From positions 1 through 24,470 of the IMG/VR virus record IMGVR_UViG_3300021440_000116: 24,470 nucleotides of DNA, one strand, 5' to 3'. How positions within the stretch are numbered: the stretch's first letter is position 1; every line of letters starts with the position of its first letter. This document shows, one piece after another, positions 13,895 through 21,613 of this stretch. This stretch comes from a virus. The translations under genes and the position numbers were made by a program. Below the pieces are notes generated by a model. The model ran no database searches. It was not told the DNA's origin and saw only the letters and a list, made by a program, of their open reading frames with translations.

Positions 13895-15682
13895 ATGACT
13901 GACTTCTCGAAATACGGGACACCAGTCGCGCAACCAGCGGCGGGTCAGACGAACTTTTCTAAATACGGAACACCAGTTGCAACGCAGTCTGCATCAAAAG
14001 GTCTCTCTCTTGCTGGTTCTATATGGAATCAGATTGCCAACGCTGCATCAGGAGGTGCACAGCAATTCACCCAAGGCGTGAATGAAGTTCTCAAGGGAGG
14101 ATCGCCGCTCCAAGGGCTTGAAAGCGGACTGAAAGCGGAAGCAGGACTCGCAGGAGTAGCAATGTCTCCTCTCGCACCTGTTTTCAAGCCGTTCAGCGAA
14201 GGCATGAACGCTTACGGCGACTTTGTAGCATCACATGTCCCTGGCATTCAGGATTTTGCACAGTCCAAGGCTGGCGACGTGACGATGCGCGTCGCACAAG
14301 ACCTCTCAAATGCAGGAACTGTAGCCTCTACCATCCTCGGGGTAGACCAGGCAGCTAAAGGAACCCAGAAGGCCATCACATCGACCAAGAACCTAGCGTC
14401 AAATATCTGGGATAGCATGACCAACTACCAGTCCGGCCTCGAACAGACACCCGAGAAGGTCATTCAGGCGCGTGCGGACGAGATTGCAAACATCCAGAAC
14501 GGATACGCAAAGCTCCGAAAGGGCATGGACTACTCTAAGGATGCCACCGCATCTTCCCGAAATCGAATTGCAACAACCGATGTGCTCGTCAACGCAGTGG
14601 ACGACAACGGACTCCTGAGGACAAAGCAGCCAGGTGGTGCAGTCGAGCAATACAAAGCGCATACCATCGACGGCGCAGAGGGAGTCGTAAGGGCTGACCT
14701 GGCACGCGAAGGCAAGGCAATCCCTCTCAATACGGTTCGCAATCAGCTTCGCGCTGACATTATGGACAGCGGCCTCGAAGGTGCTGCACTTACTCGCGCA
14801 CTCGGAAACATCGACACTGAGATGGAGGGCTTAAAGCTCCGAGCAGACGACAACGGACGCGTCCCGCTCGAAGTCTTGCAGGATGCGAAGATAAGCACAA
14901 CGAATGGAATCGACTACAATACCGAAGCGAACGTCAAACGAACCCAGAAAGCTATTGCACGCGGGTACAAGACTCTTATTGAAGACCACAGCAATCTTCC
15001 TATCGGTGAGGTGAACGCGGAACTCGCAAAATACCTACAGGATGTAAAACTCTTGGAATCGCTTGACGGTTCTCGTGTGAAGGGAGGAAGGCTTGGAAAG
15101 TACTTCGGACAGATTTCAGGAAACATCATCGGAGGCGCAGCGGGTAACGCTCTCGGAGGTCCTATTGGTGGCGCATTAGGGACAGTGGCAGGAGGAGAGC
15201 TTGCAGGCGTGCTCCAGCGCCTTGGATTCCAGTCTAAGTTTGGTGAGCCGATGGACCTCACAGCACCGGCCAATCCAGTGCTTCAGGATGCAGTCTCAAG
15301 AAGTCAGTCAGGTCCAATTGCCCTGCCTGCTCCTCATAACGACACTCCTATCCAGCTTCCTCAGTCGAACAGCGACGGCAGTCTGAACACGCAGTACAGT
15401 CCAATTCCCACCACCAATAAGAGTCCCATACAGGACACACTACCACAGGATGGTACAATAAACCTCAATGAACAGAACCCCTCTGTTGATAACTCACTTA
15501 TCTCCGTAGCAGCGAAGTACAAGACGCCGGAAGAGTTTGTGAAGGCAGCTCGCACAACGCCTATATCGGAGATGGGAATATCATATGAGCAAGCGTCCAA
15601 GTTTTTTGAAGGAGTACCGAAAACGGAAAGCGGAGTCACTAATGCTCTTTTAGACCTTTGGAATAAAGCTCACAACAAATAG
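13895..15682 (+). CDS. Internal virion/ejection-like protein with glycine zipper (595 aa)
   Basis: The N-terminus contains two copies of FSKYGTPVA (residues 4-12 and 21-29) separated by 8 residues. A region with two weakly hydrophobic stretches follows, then a long helical middle, and near residues 405-440 a Gly/Ala-rich segment (NIIGGAAGNALGGPIGGALG) that is a classical glycine zipper able to insert in membranes. The C-terminal 130 residues are Pro/Ser/Asn-rich linker plus a small helical end. Together with the gene before it, the protein fits an ejectosome component that crosses the host envelope. No lytic transglycosylase motif is visible. No homologue is recognised with certainty. Confidence 0.6.
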   Translation: MTDFSKYGTPVAQPAAGQTNFSKYGTPVATQSASKGLSLAGSIWNQIANAASGGAQQFTQGVNEVLKGGSPLQGLESGLKAEAGLAGVAMSPLAPVFKPFSEGMNAYGDFVASHVPGIQDFAQSKAGDVTMRVAQDLSNAGTVASTILGVDQAAKGTQKAITSTKNLASNIWDSMTNYQSGLEQTPEKVIQARADEIANIQNGYAKLRKGMDYSKDATASSRNRIATTDVLVNAVDDNGLLRTKQPGGAVEQYKAHTIDGAEGVVRADLAREGKAIPLNTVRNQLRADIMDSGLEGAALTRALGNIDTEMEGLKLRADDNGRVPLEVLQDAKISTTNGIDYNTEANVKRTQKAIARGYKTLIEDHSNLPIGEVNAELAKYLQDVKLLESLDGSRVKGGRLGKYFGQISGNIIGGAAGNALGGPIGGALGTVAGGELAGVLQRLGFQSKFGEPMDLTAPANPVLQDAVSRSQSGPIALPAPHNDTPIQLPQSNSDGSLNTQYSPIPTTNKSPIQDTLPQDGTINLNEQNPSVDNSLISVAAKYKTPEEFVKAARTTPISEMGISYEQASKFFEGVPKTESGVTNALLDLWNKAHNK

Positions 15683-15685
15683 CCT

Positions 15686-16513
15686 ATGACACCCGACGAA
15701 AAGGTAACCCGCATACAGCAACTGATCGGACTCATCTCTGAAGGGATAACCAGAAAGGAGTTCGTCACCTCATTTGAGAACGTCGTAAAAAGCGTAAAGG
15801 CATCCGAGGCACGGCTCACATCCTACATTCACACGACCATTTCTTCGGCTCTATCGGACATGAACCGGCGCATTGACGCGAAGCTGTCAACTGTAAAAGA
15901 CGGAACACCAGGAAAAGACGGCACTGATTATGTCCTTACAGAAACGGACAAGTCCGTTATTGCGTCTCTTATAGAAGTCCCCATAGTCAAAGAGACGACC
16001 ATTGTGCACGAGCAGCCTGTCGTAAAAGAGGTCGCTGTATACGAACCAGCAGAGGATATCCGCAACCGTCTTGAACTCCTCGAAGGAGACGAGCGCCTCG
16101 ACGCTTCCGCCATAAAGGGAATCGACTCGATATGGGAGAAGATAAAGGAACTTGCGGCCCGTCCTTCACGAGGCCAATCACCTATGGGTCCGATGCTATA
16201 TGTGGGAGGAACAAAGAAGGGCAGAGCTAATTCGTTGAACTTCGTAGCGGGTTCTGGCGTTACCATATCGTATGCTTACGCAAATGGAAGAAACGACGTA
16301 ACGATCACCGCAACAGGTTCCGCATCACTAACTCCTATCACGGTCACAGGAACCGTGGATGATTCAAATAAGGCGTTCGTCGCAGCTTCAACACCGAACG
16401 TCGTCATCATCAACGGCGCGTCATATCGACACGGACACGGTGTTACAATTAGTGGCTTGAATATAACAACTGACAACGCTGTCGGAAGTGGCGGCGATAT
16501 CTACTGCCTATGA
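15686..16513 (+). CDS. Fibre-like protein with coiled coil and collagen-like motif (275 aa)
   Basis: Residues 1-70 are helical and coiled-coil-like (TRIQQLIGLISEGITRKEF, then SSALSDMNRRIDAKLSTV). A short collagen-like GTPGKDGTD follows (73-81), then a strand-rich linker with repeated VxE/VxKE (PIVKETTIVHEQPVVKEVAV). Another helix (LDASAIKGIDSIWEKIKEL) leads to a beta-rich C-terminal domain (LNFVAGSGVTISYAYANG). Such alternation is typical of trimeric phage fibres or fibre-attachment proteins. The stop overlaps the large fibre gene as ATGA, so the two are probably made in step. Confidence 0.7.
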   Translation: MTPDEKVTRIQQLIGLISEGITRKEFVTSFENVVKSVKASEARLTSYIHTTISSALSDMNRRIDAKLSTVKDGTPGKDGTDYVLTETDKSVIASLIEVPIVKETTIVHEQPVVKEVAVYEPAEDIRNRLELLEGDERLDASAIKGIDSIWEKIKELAARPSRGQSPMGPMLYVGGTKKGRANSLNFVAGSGVTISYAYANGRNDVTITATGSASLTPITVTGTVDDSNKAFVAASTPNVVIINGASYRHGHGVTISGLNITTDNAVGSGGDIYCL

Positions 16514-19224
16514 AAAAACTGATTCTTGTTCTCATTGGTGCCATCGTAGGCACAGCGGGTGTCGCCTACGGAGCGACTGTCTTCAATTCATCACAGCTCG
16601 CCGCATCAGCGGTAAGCGGATACATCCTGCAGACAAATGGCACGACAAACTCATGGGTCGCCAACACAGCTACAGGGTTTTCAACGACATCAGCAAACTA
16701 TTGGAAAAGCGTGACCACATTCACGGGCGCTACAACGACCTTGCTCGCAGACAACAACACATTCTCAGGTAGCAACGTATTTAGCTCACCTCTCACTCTC
16801 TCAGGGGTCACTGGGACAACGACAATCGCAACGGGTCAGGGCTTCACCGTTGGTTCAACGCAGCTTGTCGTGCAGCAGGGTAGTGGCTTTGTCGGCATTG
16901 GTACGAACATCCCTAGCAAGCTGCTCACTATCGACATCAACAACACAGGGCAGGTTGACGCGCTCAATCTCACCACGACCGCATCGTCAGCAGGCTCTCA
17001 GCCATCGCTGGTGTTCTCCAGCATCCCTGGTGCTCTCTCCACAGCACGTATCTCATCTATTCCTGGCGCTGCATTCACAAACTCAGCCCTCCTATTCTCT
17101 GTCGCAAACTCAGCAAAGTCACTTACCGAGCGCGCACGCATCGACGTAAACGGAAACCTTGGTATCGGAACCACCTCACCGTGGGGCCTTCTCTCAGTCC
17201 AGGCGACAGCAAACAGTGCGCCTCCTCAATTCGTGGTGGCATCGACAACAGCCGTCAGCTTTTTGGTGAACAGCTCTGGAAACGTCGGCATCGGTACGAC
17301 GACCCCGAACACCCTGCTGACTATCGGAGGTGCTGGCGCGACTGGTGCAGCCAACGGACTCAATTTCAGCGGCGATACGTCCGGAAACCTGTATCGACTC
17401 CAGGCTGGCATCATAAAATCAGACGGCAGCATCTACTCGGCAGCGAATGTTGGTGCTGGCAACAGTTTCTATTTCTACAACAGCAACCTCTTGATGGCGG
17501 CAACGGCAGCAGTCGCCGCCGCTGGAAATGCCTACACGTTCACCGACGCAACAGGAGTCAACTACCGCCAGATCAAATCAAGCTCTCTGTATCTCGCATC
17601 AACGTCCTCTGCCACTCCGTACTTCGTTGCAACCATCAACGGCGCGGTCGGTATTGGCACATCAACACCATGGGGCATTCTCTCAGTCGTATCGTCAACC
17701 ACCTCAGCAATTCCTCAGCTCGTTGTCGGCTCTTCCACGGTGACTAGCATGGTCGTGTCGAACCTCGGAAATGTCGGCATAAGGAACGTAAACCCTGCCA
17801 CCACTCTCGACGTAACAGGAACGCTTCATACCACAGGCGGCATCGGCCTCGGCTTGAGCCCGATTGCAACTGACCTCACTGTCTTCACGAACTCGGTAAA
17901 CGGTCCATTTGGTACACGCATCTATAACCAGAACACGTCAGGGGCCAGTGCGTCAGCTTTCGTGCAGCTCAACAACTCAAACTTCAACACGTACATGGAA
18001 CTCCAAGGCTCTGCTGTCGCAACATCCTCATACATCATGCCTAATGCATTTGACTTCCGAAACGATGGGCAAGGCATCAACTTCGCTGCAACACGCGCCG
18101 ACGGTTTCATGTCGTTCTGGACAGGTGGTTCCAACGAACGGCTGCGTATCAGCGAAACAGGAAACATTGGTGTCGCCTCATCGACCCCATGGGGACTTCT
18201 CTCAGTCCAGGCTCCCGAAAATAGCGCTGTCCCTCAATTCATTGTTGGCTCATCCACTGCCACCAGTCTCCTTGTATCGAACACAGGCAACGTCGGCATT
18301 GGTTCAACGACTATCCCAACATCACCGCTCACATTGAGCGTCACCGACAATAACAACATTCCATCGCTACTCATCACCGACGGTACCATCAAGTGGGGCA
18401 TGTGGACGGGAACCGGGCCATCCGCGCAGTTTGGAACACAGACAAATCATCCATTTGCGATGGTAACAAACAACACCACGGTGGCGACGTTCAACACCGA
18501 TAAGAGTGTGTTGTTTGCAGGCAATCCAACCGTTGCAGCAGGTGCGTATCTCTCCACTCAAGGACGGACAGGAGGCGCTGCGAACGGCGACATCCTCTAC
18601 AACAGCGGCACATCTCAGAACCTCATCCTCGCTGAAATCTCAGGCGGCAATTACGTCTTCGGCGCAGGAACGGCAGGAAGTATCCCATCCACCGTACTCT
18701 CCTTGAACCTTGGAAGTGCCTTTGTTGGCATCGGAACATCGACTCCTGGCTCTATCCTCTCAATCAACAACGTCGCCAACTTCACCAGTGCAACCTCGAC
18801 TCTGTATTCCTCATTGCAGATAGTGAACAACTTGAACGTATCGGGACTCAGCTACTTCGCAACATCGACTTTTATCGGCGGCATATTCCTATCTGCAACG
18901 CAACCGGCAACTTCGACCGCCACCGTTTTGAACTGGACAGCCACCGGCCCGCAGGTGGAATACCAAATCGGCACCGCTGCGATGACCATCACCATCATCA
19001 ACGCCACGACCTCGCAGGCATGGGGTAGCAGGAAACTTGTCTGGGTCTGTAACCCCAACGCAACCGCAGGAGCACTCACGTGGGGCGGTGTAGAATGGAT
19101 AGGGAGCGCACCGACGCAGGACACCGCAGCGAACGAATGCGACGTGTATTCATTCGACATCACTCGCGCGACTTCGACGACAGCTTATAAAGTGGCTGGA
19201 TCGCAAGGGACCGGCTTCAAGTAG
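16510..19224 (+). CDS. Large repeat-rich fibre/adhesin with signal peptide (904 aa)
   Basis: The N-terminus is a typical signal peptide: basic start MKKL, hydrophobic LILVLIGAIVGTAGVA and a cleavage-like AYGA near residue 22. The remainder is Ser/Thr/Gly/Asn-rich beta structure with three copies of a block of about 53 residues, each beginning GNxGIGTSTPWGxLSV and ending in SNxGNVGIGTxxP, plus single GIGT-P turns elsewhere. The extreme C-terminus (from about residue 800) is a separate domain with few repeats. I associate this repeat type with Parcubacteria cell-surface proteins. It could be the receptor-binding fibre, or a surface protein displayed by the infected host. The signal peptide is unusual for a fibre assembled in the cytoplasm. 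Confidence 0.75.
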   Translation: MKKLILVLIGAIVGTAGVAYGATVFNSSQLAASAVSGYILQTNGTTNSWVANTATGFSTTSANYWKSVTTFTGATTTLLADNNTFSGSNVFSSPLTLSGVTGTTTIATGQGFTVGSTQLVVQQGSGFVGIGTNIPSKLLTIDINNTGQVDALNLTTTASSAGSQPSLVFSSIPGALSTARISSIPGAAFTNSALLFSVANSAKSLTERARIDVNGNLGIGTTSPWGLLSVQATANSAPPQFVVASTTAVSFLVNSSGNVGIGTTTPNTLLTIGGAGATGAANGLNFSGDTSGNLYRLQAGIIKSDGSIYSAANVGAGNSFYFYNSNLLMAATAAVAAAGNAYTFTDATGVNYRQIKSSSLYLASTSSATPYFVATINGAVGIGTSTPWGILSVVSSTTSAIPQLVVGSSTVTSMVVSNLGNVGIRNVNPATTLDVTGTLHTTGGIGLGLSPIATDLTVFTNSVNGPFGTRIYNQNTSGASASAFVQLNNSNFNTYMELQGSAVATSSYIMPNAFDFRNDGQGINFAATRADGFMSFWTGGSNERLRISETGNIGVASSTPWGLLSVQAPENSAVPQFIVGSSTATSLLVSNTGNVGIGSTTIPTSPLTLSVTDNNNIPSLLITDGTIKWGMWTGTGPSAQFGTQTNHPFAMVTNNTTVATFNTDKSVLFAGNPTVAAGAYLSTQGRTGGAANGDILYNSGTSQNLILAEISGGNYVFGAGTAGSIPSTVLSLNLGSAFVGIGTSTPGSILSINNVANFTSATSTLYSSLQIVNNLNVSGLSYFATSTFIGGIFLSATQPATSTATVLNWTATGPQVEYQIGTAAMTITIINATTSQAWGSRKLVWVCNPNATAGALTWGGVEWIGSAPTQDTAANECDVYSFDITRATSTTAYKVAGSQGTGFK
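17152..18320 (+). repeat. Three dispersed repeats of about 160 bp within the fibre gene
   Basis: Copies begin at about 17152, 17641 and 18160 and each runs roughly 155-160 bp. Each encodes a GIG(T/V)-S-TPWGLLSV turn, about 12 variable residues, PQ(F/L)(V/I)V-SST-x-x-S, and SNxGNVGIG-P. The blocks are separated by 320-360 bp of non-repeat sequence. The core TCACCGTGGGGCCTTCTCTC-like segment is conserved at DNA level between copies, making them likely sites of unequal recombination. Confidence 0.75.
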
Positions 19225-19226
19225 GC

Positions 19227-19232
19227 TATAAT
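19227..19232 (+). promoter_or_regulatory. -10 box upstream of the membrane-protein/lysis unit
   Basis: TATAAT two bases after the fibre stop codon. The predicted start is near 19239, giving a leader of about 22 nt to ATG 19261. A nine-codon ORF at 19235-19264 overlaps that start but begins before the predicted transcript, so it is not called. Confidence 0.5.
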
Positions 19233-19260
19233 GAATGCATAGCAATAACGCACCTCTCAT

Positions 19261-19392
19261 ATGAACAGCATCCTCATCGCAGGCATCACAGCGTTCCTCG
19301 CAATCCGCTACTTAACAGCTCCGGTTCTAAGCCTTCTGTTCACTCTATTCCCTGATCCGGCATGGCTCGACCCCGCAGAGATGTATGAATAA
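19261..19392 (+). CDS. Small membrane protein (43 aa)
   Basis: The product is largely hydrophobic (ILIAGITAFLAIRYLTAPVL, then SLLFTLF) with an acidic C-terminus (DPAWLDPAEMYE). One transmembrane helix is likely. Its stop overlaps the next start by 8 nt. It opens the run of exported and lysis genes and may be a small holin-like or regulatory membrane peptide. No family is recognised. Confidence 0.55.
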   Translation: MNSILIAGITAFLAIRYLTAPVLSLLFTLFPDPAWLDPAEMYE

Positions 19393-19996
19393 GTGGACAG
19401 CGTCTCTCGCAGTGCTCGCAGTCATGCTGTCATTCGTGCCGTCATTCGTCCTGTCTGCGACTCCCGCGTCTTGCGCTCACTACTACAACAACGGCAACCA
19501 GGATTCATTCGGCTGGGCTTCACAGCAGATAATGTGTCAGACCTTCACGGTCGCATCTGATTGCTACGTGACATCCATAGCCCTCAACGGCGCTACGAAC
19601 GCAACACCACCAGGAGGTGTCGTTGCGAAGCTCTACAACACTTCAGGAGGTGCTCCGACAACAGTCATCGAAACTGGCGCAACGACCATCACCACATTCT
19701 CTGCGAACCCGAGTTGGTCATGGGGAACTTCGACATTCGCTGGCACCACGAAACTCTCCGCAGGGACGACCTACGCAGCCTGCTTCACGCAAGCCTCTAT
19801 CACGGGCACCAACACGAACAACTACTCTGCATCCGTGCAGAATACATCCGTCACGTTCCCTGCCTATTACATCTTCAACGGCTCAACCTGGTCGCAGCCA
19901 TTCGCGGGCTTCAACGTGCCATTCGATGTGTGGGGAACATCGTCAGCGCCGTCTTCTGCATCGCCATTCCAGCTCTGGCTGATGTCAGTTTTTTGA
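19385..19996 (+). CDS. Secreted beta-sandwich protein, possible adhesin (203 aa)
   Basis: A strong signal peptide covers residues 1-24 (KWTASLAVLAVMLSFVPSFV, then LSATPA with an AxA-like site). The mature part resembles choice-of-anchor-type beta-sandwich domains: CQTFTVASDCYVTSIALNG, GGVVAKLYNTSGGAPTTVI, WGTSTFAGTTKLSAGTTYA. Three or four cysteines (C30, C51, C60, C132 approximately) could form disulphides outside the cell. Like the large fibre it carries an export signal, so it may be shown on the infected cell or released. It ends in TGA-T-ATG before the holin. Confidence 0.65.
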   Translation: MNKWTASLAVLAVMLSFVPSFVLSATPASCAHYYNNGNQDSFGWASQQIMCQTFTVASDCYVTSIALNGATNATPPGGVVAKLYNTSGGAPTTVIETGATTITTFSANPSWSWGTSTFAGTTKLSAGTTYAACFTQASITGTNTNNYSASVQNTSVTFPAYYIFNGSTWSQPFAGFNVPFDVWGTSSAPSSASPFQLWLMSVF

Positions 19997-19997
19997 T

Positions 19998-20279
19998 ATG
20001 GATTGGCACACAGAATTACCTGCATCGGCATCTTACGGAATTATCGCAATCGCTGGCGGCGTTGCTCGTTATCTCAGAGGGTTTGTTGACGGAAAAAAGT
20101 TCAAGCTCACTGTTTTCGTCGCATCGGGCTTTGTCGCTGGATTTTCAGGACTCATGTTCGCATTCTTCGGCATTGAGATGGGAGTGCATCAGACAACCAT
20201 TTACATCATGTCAGGCGTTGGCGGGTTCTTCGGTGAACAGACAATGAAGCTCATCCTTGAGCACTTCGAGAAGATATGA
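19998..20279 (+). CDS. Holin, LydA-like (93 aa)
   Basis: Membrane protein with two clear transmembrane helices at about residues 36-57 (LTVFVASGFVAGFSGLMFAF) and 63-80 (VHQTTIYIMSGVGGFFG) and a weaker hydrophobic stretch at 12-27, with a charged C-terminus (MKLILEHFEKI). The FVAGFSGLMF and GVGGFFGEQ segments resemble LydA-type holins. Holins form lesions in the cytoplasmic membrane that release lysins and fix lysis timing. The gene is ATGA-coupled to the peptidase gene that follows, which supports a lysis cassette. Confidence 0.7.
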   Translation: MDWHTELPASASYGIIAIAGGVARYLRGFVDGKKFKLTVFVASGFVAGFSGLMFAFFGIEMGVHQTTIYIMSGVGGFFGEQTMKLILEHFEKI

Positions 20280-21085
20280 AACACGGAGCAAAACGAAGCA
20301 TACTAGACCCCAGGGATTACAGCTTCCATCGTTCGTTCGGCATCACCTACGCATCTCTCGGACTCAAGGAATATAACTATGATGCAGGTTTTGGTATGCC
20401 CGACCAAACCGCCGACGGCTATCCATACGGCTGCACCGGCTACGCACAGGCAGAGGTCGCTCAGGACATCGACAAAGACCACTACGCGCCGTCGTACACG
20501 TACCAAAAGACATGTGCATACGAGGGGCACGACACGACCACCGGATGCGACATCAGGACTTCTGCCAGGGTAGGGCAGGTGTATGGGATGCAGCGCCCCG
20601 AGGAAACGACAGAATCACAAGCGCAGACGCACCGACGAGGCGCGTTTTACAACATAGAACAAATCCCTGGCCTCGATTGGTTCGACTCATTCAGGACGCA
20701 ACTCCGTAAGGGCAGCTCAATCTCAATTGGCACAATTTGGTTTCCTGAGTGGGCGTACACGCAATCAGACGGCATCATTCCAACCTTTACCTACAACGGA
20801 AATGCAAACGTCTATCCCTGGCACAATTACAAAATCTGCGGGGAAAAGACGATAAACGGCTTTCCGTATCTCATTGCGAAGTCCTGGCAGGGCCGACACT
20901 TTGGCGACCAGGGCTGGTGCTACTTTCCGCGTGAGACATTCAACAAGGCGTTCGACATTTACGGCACCATCGGACTCATCCAGGGTCGCTATACACCTAC
21001 CGACATCGTGACGGTTAAAATCACCATGCTACAATTTGTGTTGCACTATCTAGGTCGCATCATCGGCTTACAAGCATATGCCTAG
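20276..21085 (+). CDS. Papain-like cysteine peptidase (C1-type), putative lysis protease (269 aa)
   Basis: An N-terminal SILDPRDYSFH (8-18) resembles the start of C1 peptidase domains. DQTADGYPYGCTGYAQAE (43-60) supplies the oxyanion Gln (Q44) and nucleophile candidate (C53). VYPWHNYKICG (179-189) supplies the catalytic His (H183). FPYLIAKSWQGRHFGDQGWC (196-215) corresponds to the usual KNSWG-x-x-WGxxGY segment, but Lys replaces the usual Asn. No signal peptide is present, so a holin would be needed for export. The last 25 residues are hydrophobic/amphipathic (MLQFVLHYLGRIIGLQ). Substrate is unknown: host S-layer or surface proteins and peptide cross-links are options. Confidence 0.75.
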   Translation: MKHGAKRSILDPRDYSFHRSFGITYASLGLKEYNYDAGFGMPDQTADGYPYGCTGYAQAEVAQDIDKDHYAPSYTYQKTCAYEGHDTTTGCDIRTSARVGQVYGMQRPEETTESQAQTHRRGAFYNIEQIPGLDWFDSFRTQLRKGSSISIGTIWFPEWAYTQSDGIIPTFTYNGNANVYPWHNYKICGEKTINGFPYLIAKSWQGRHFGDQGWCYFPRETFNKAFDIYGTIGLIQGRYTPTDIVTVKITMLQFVLHYLGRIIGLQAYA

Positions 21086-21593
21086 CCTTCTCGATTCACT
21101 GAAAGCTGACCTTATCAGAGCATTGCAATTACTAGGACTCATTCGCTCACGTATGAACCAAGATAAAATCTACAACACCGCGCTCTCCCTCATCGGATAC
21201 GACGCCAGCCCTCGAAACGAGGCACCGGATATGTACGCATGTGCTGAAACAGTTTCGAGCATCGTGCGTAAGGCACTCCCCGAGCTTCGCTTCCCTGTCA
21301 TTACAGGAACGTCTGAACTATTCGATTATCTCGATAGGTCGCCATCATTCACACGCGTCATTTCTCCTGAACATGGGGACATCATCATCTCACCTACGGG
21401 AACGGGAAACGGCGTACTCCCACATGGTCACACGGGCATCATCGGCAACAACACCAGCCCAGACGGAAGCCTATGGATTATGTCTAACGATTCACGCACT
21501 GGCACGCTTGAGGTAAACTTTACGCTGGACAGTTGGCATCGTTTCTATGGAACAAGGGGTGGTTATCCCGTGTTCATTTTTCGGGTCGATTAG
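21078..21593 (+). CDS. NlpC/P60- or CHAP-like endolysin (171 aa)
   Basis: Predicted cell-wall amidase/endopeptidase. The nucleophile candidate lies in YACAETVSSIVRKAL (C55), and the histidine in HGDIIISPTGTGNGVLPHG followed by H118 (HGHTGIIG), with a polar residue in the following IMSNDSRTG strand. The order Cys, then GDIII...GHxGI, is the NlpC/P60-CHAP layout. An N-terminal amphipathic helix (LLDSLKADLIRALQLLGLI) could aid membrane association; an internal ATG at 21153 would remove it. It has no signal peptide, in keeping with holin-dependent release. It overlaps the peptidase gene by 8 nt. A TACAAT box near 21031 might also supply a promoter. Confidence 0.78.
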   Translation: MPSLLDSLKADLIRALQLLGLIRSRMNQDKIYNTALSLIGYDASPRNEAPDMYACAETVSSIVRKALPELRFPVITGTSELFDYLDRSPSFTRVISPEHGDIIISPTGTGNGVLPHGHTGIIGNNTSPDGSLWIMSNDSRTGTLEVNFTLDSWHRFYGTRGGYPVFIFRVD

Positions 21594-21613
21594 CACCTTT
21601 AATTTCAAACAAT

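Noticed and set aside
14914-15273. Long - strand open frames inside the ejection-like gene and neighbours
   Set aside because: They are antisense shadows of a well-supported gene, with Pro/Ser-rich random-looking products and no promoter.
17152-18320. CRISPR-like spacing of repeats
   Set aside because: Units are about 160 bp, in frame, and separated by 320-360 bp of coding sequence; no short palindromic repeats exist in the window.
19235-19264. A nine-residue leaderless ORF coupled to ATG 19261
   Set aside because: Its ATG lies only two bases after TATAAT, upstream of the expected transcription start, so it would not be on the mRNA.
16510-19996. Diversity-generating retroelement acting on the fibre
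   Set aside because: No reverse transcriptase and no template/variable repeat pair with adenine-directed differences; the repeats are coding domain duplications.
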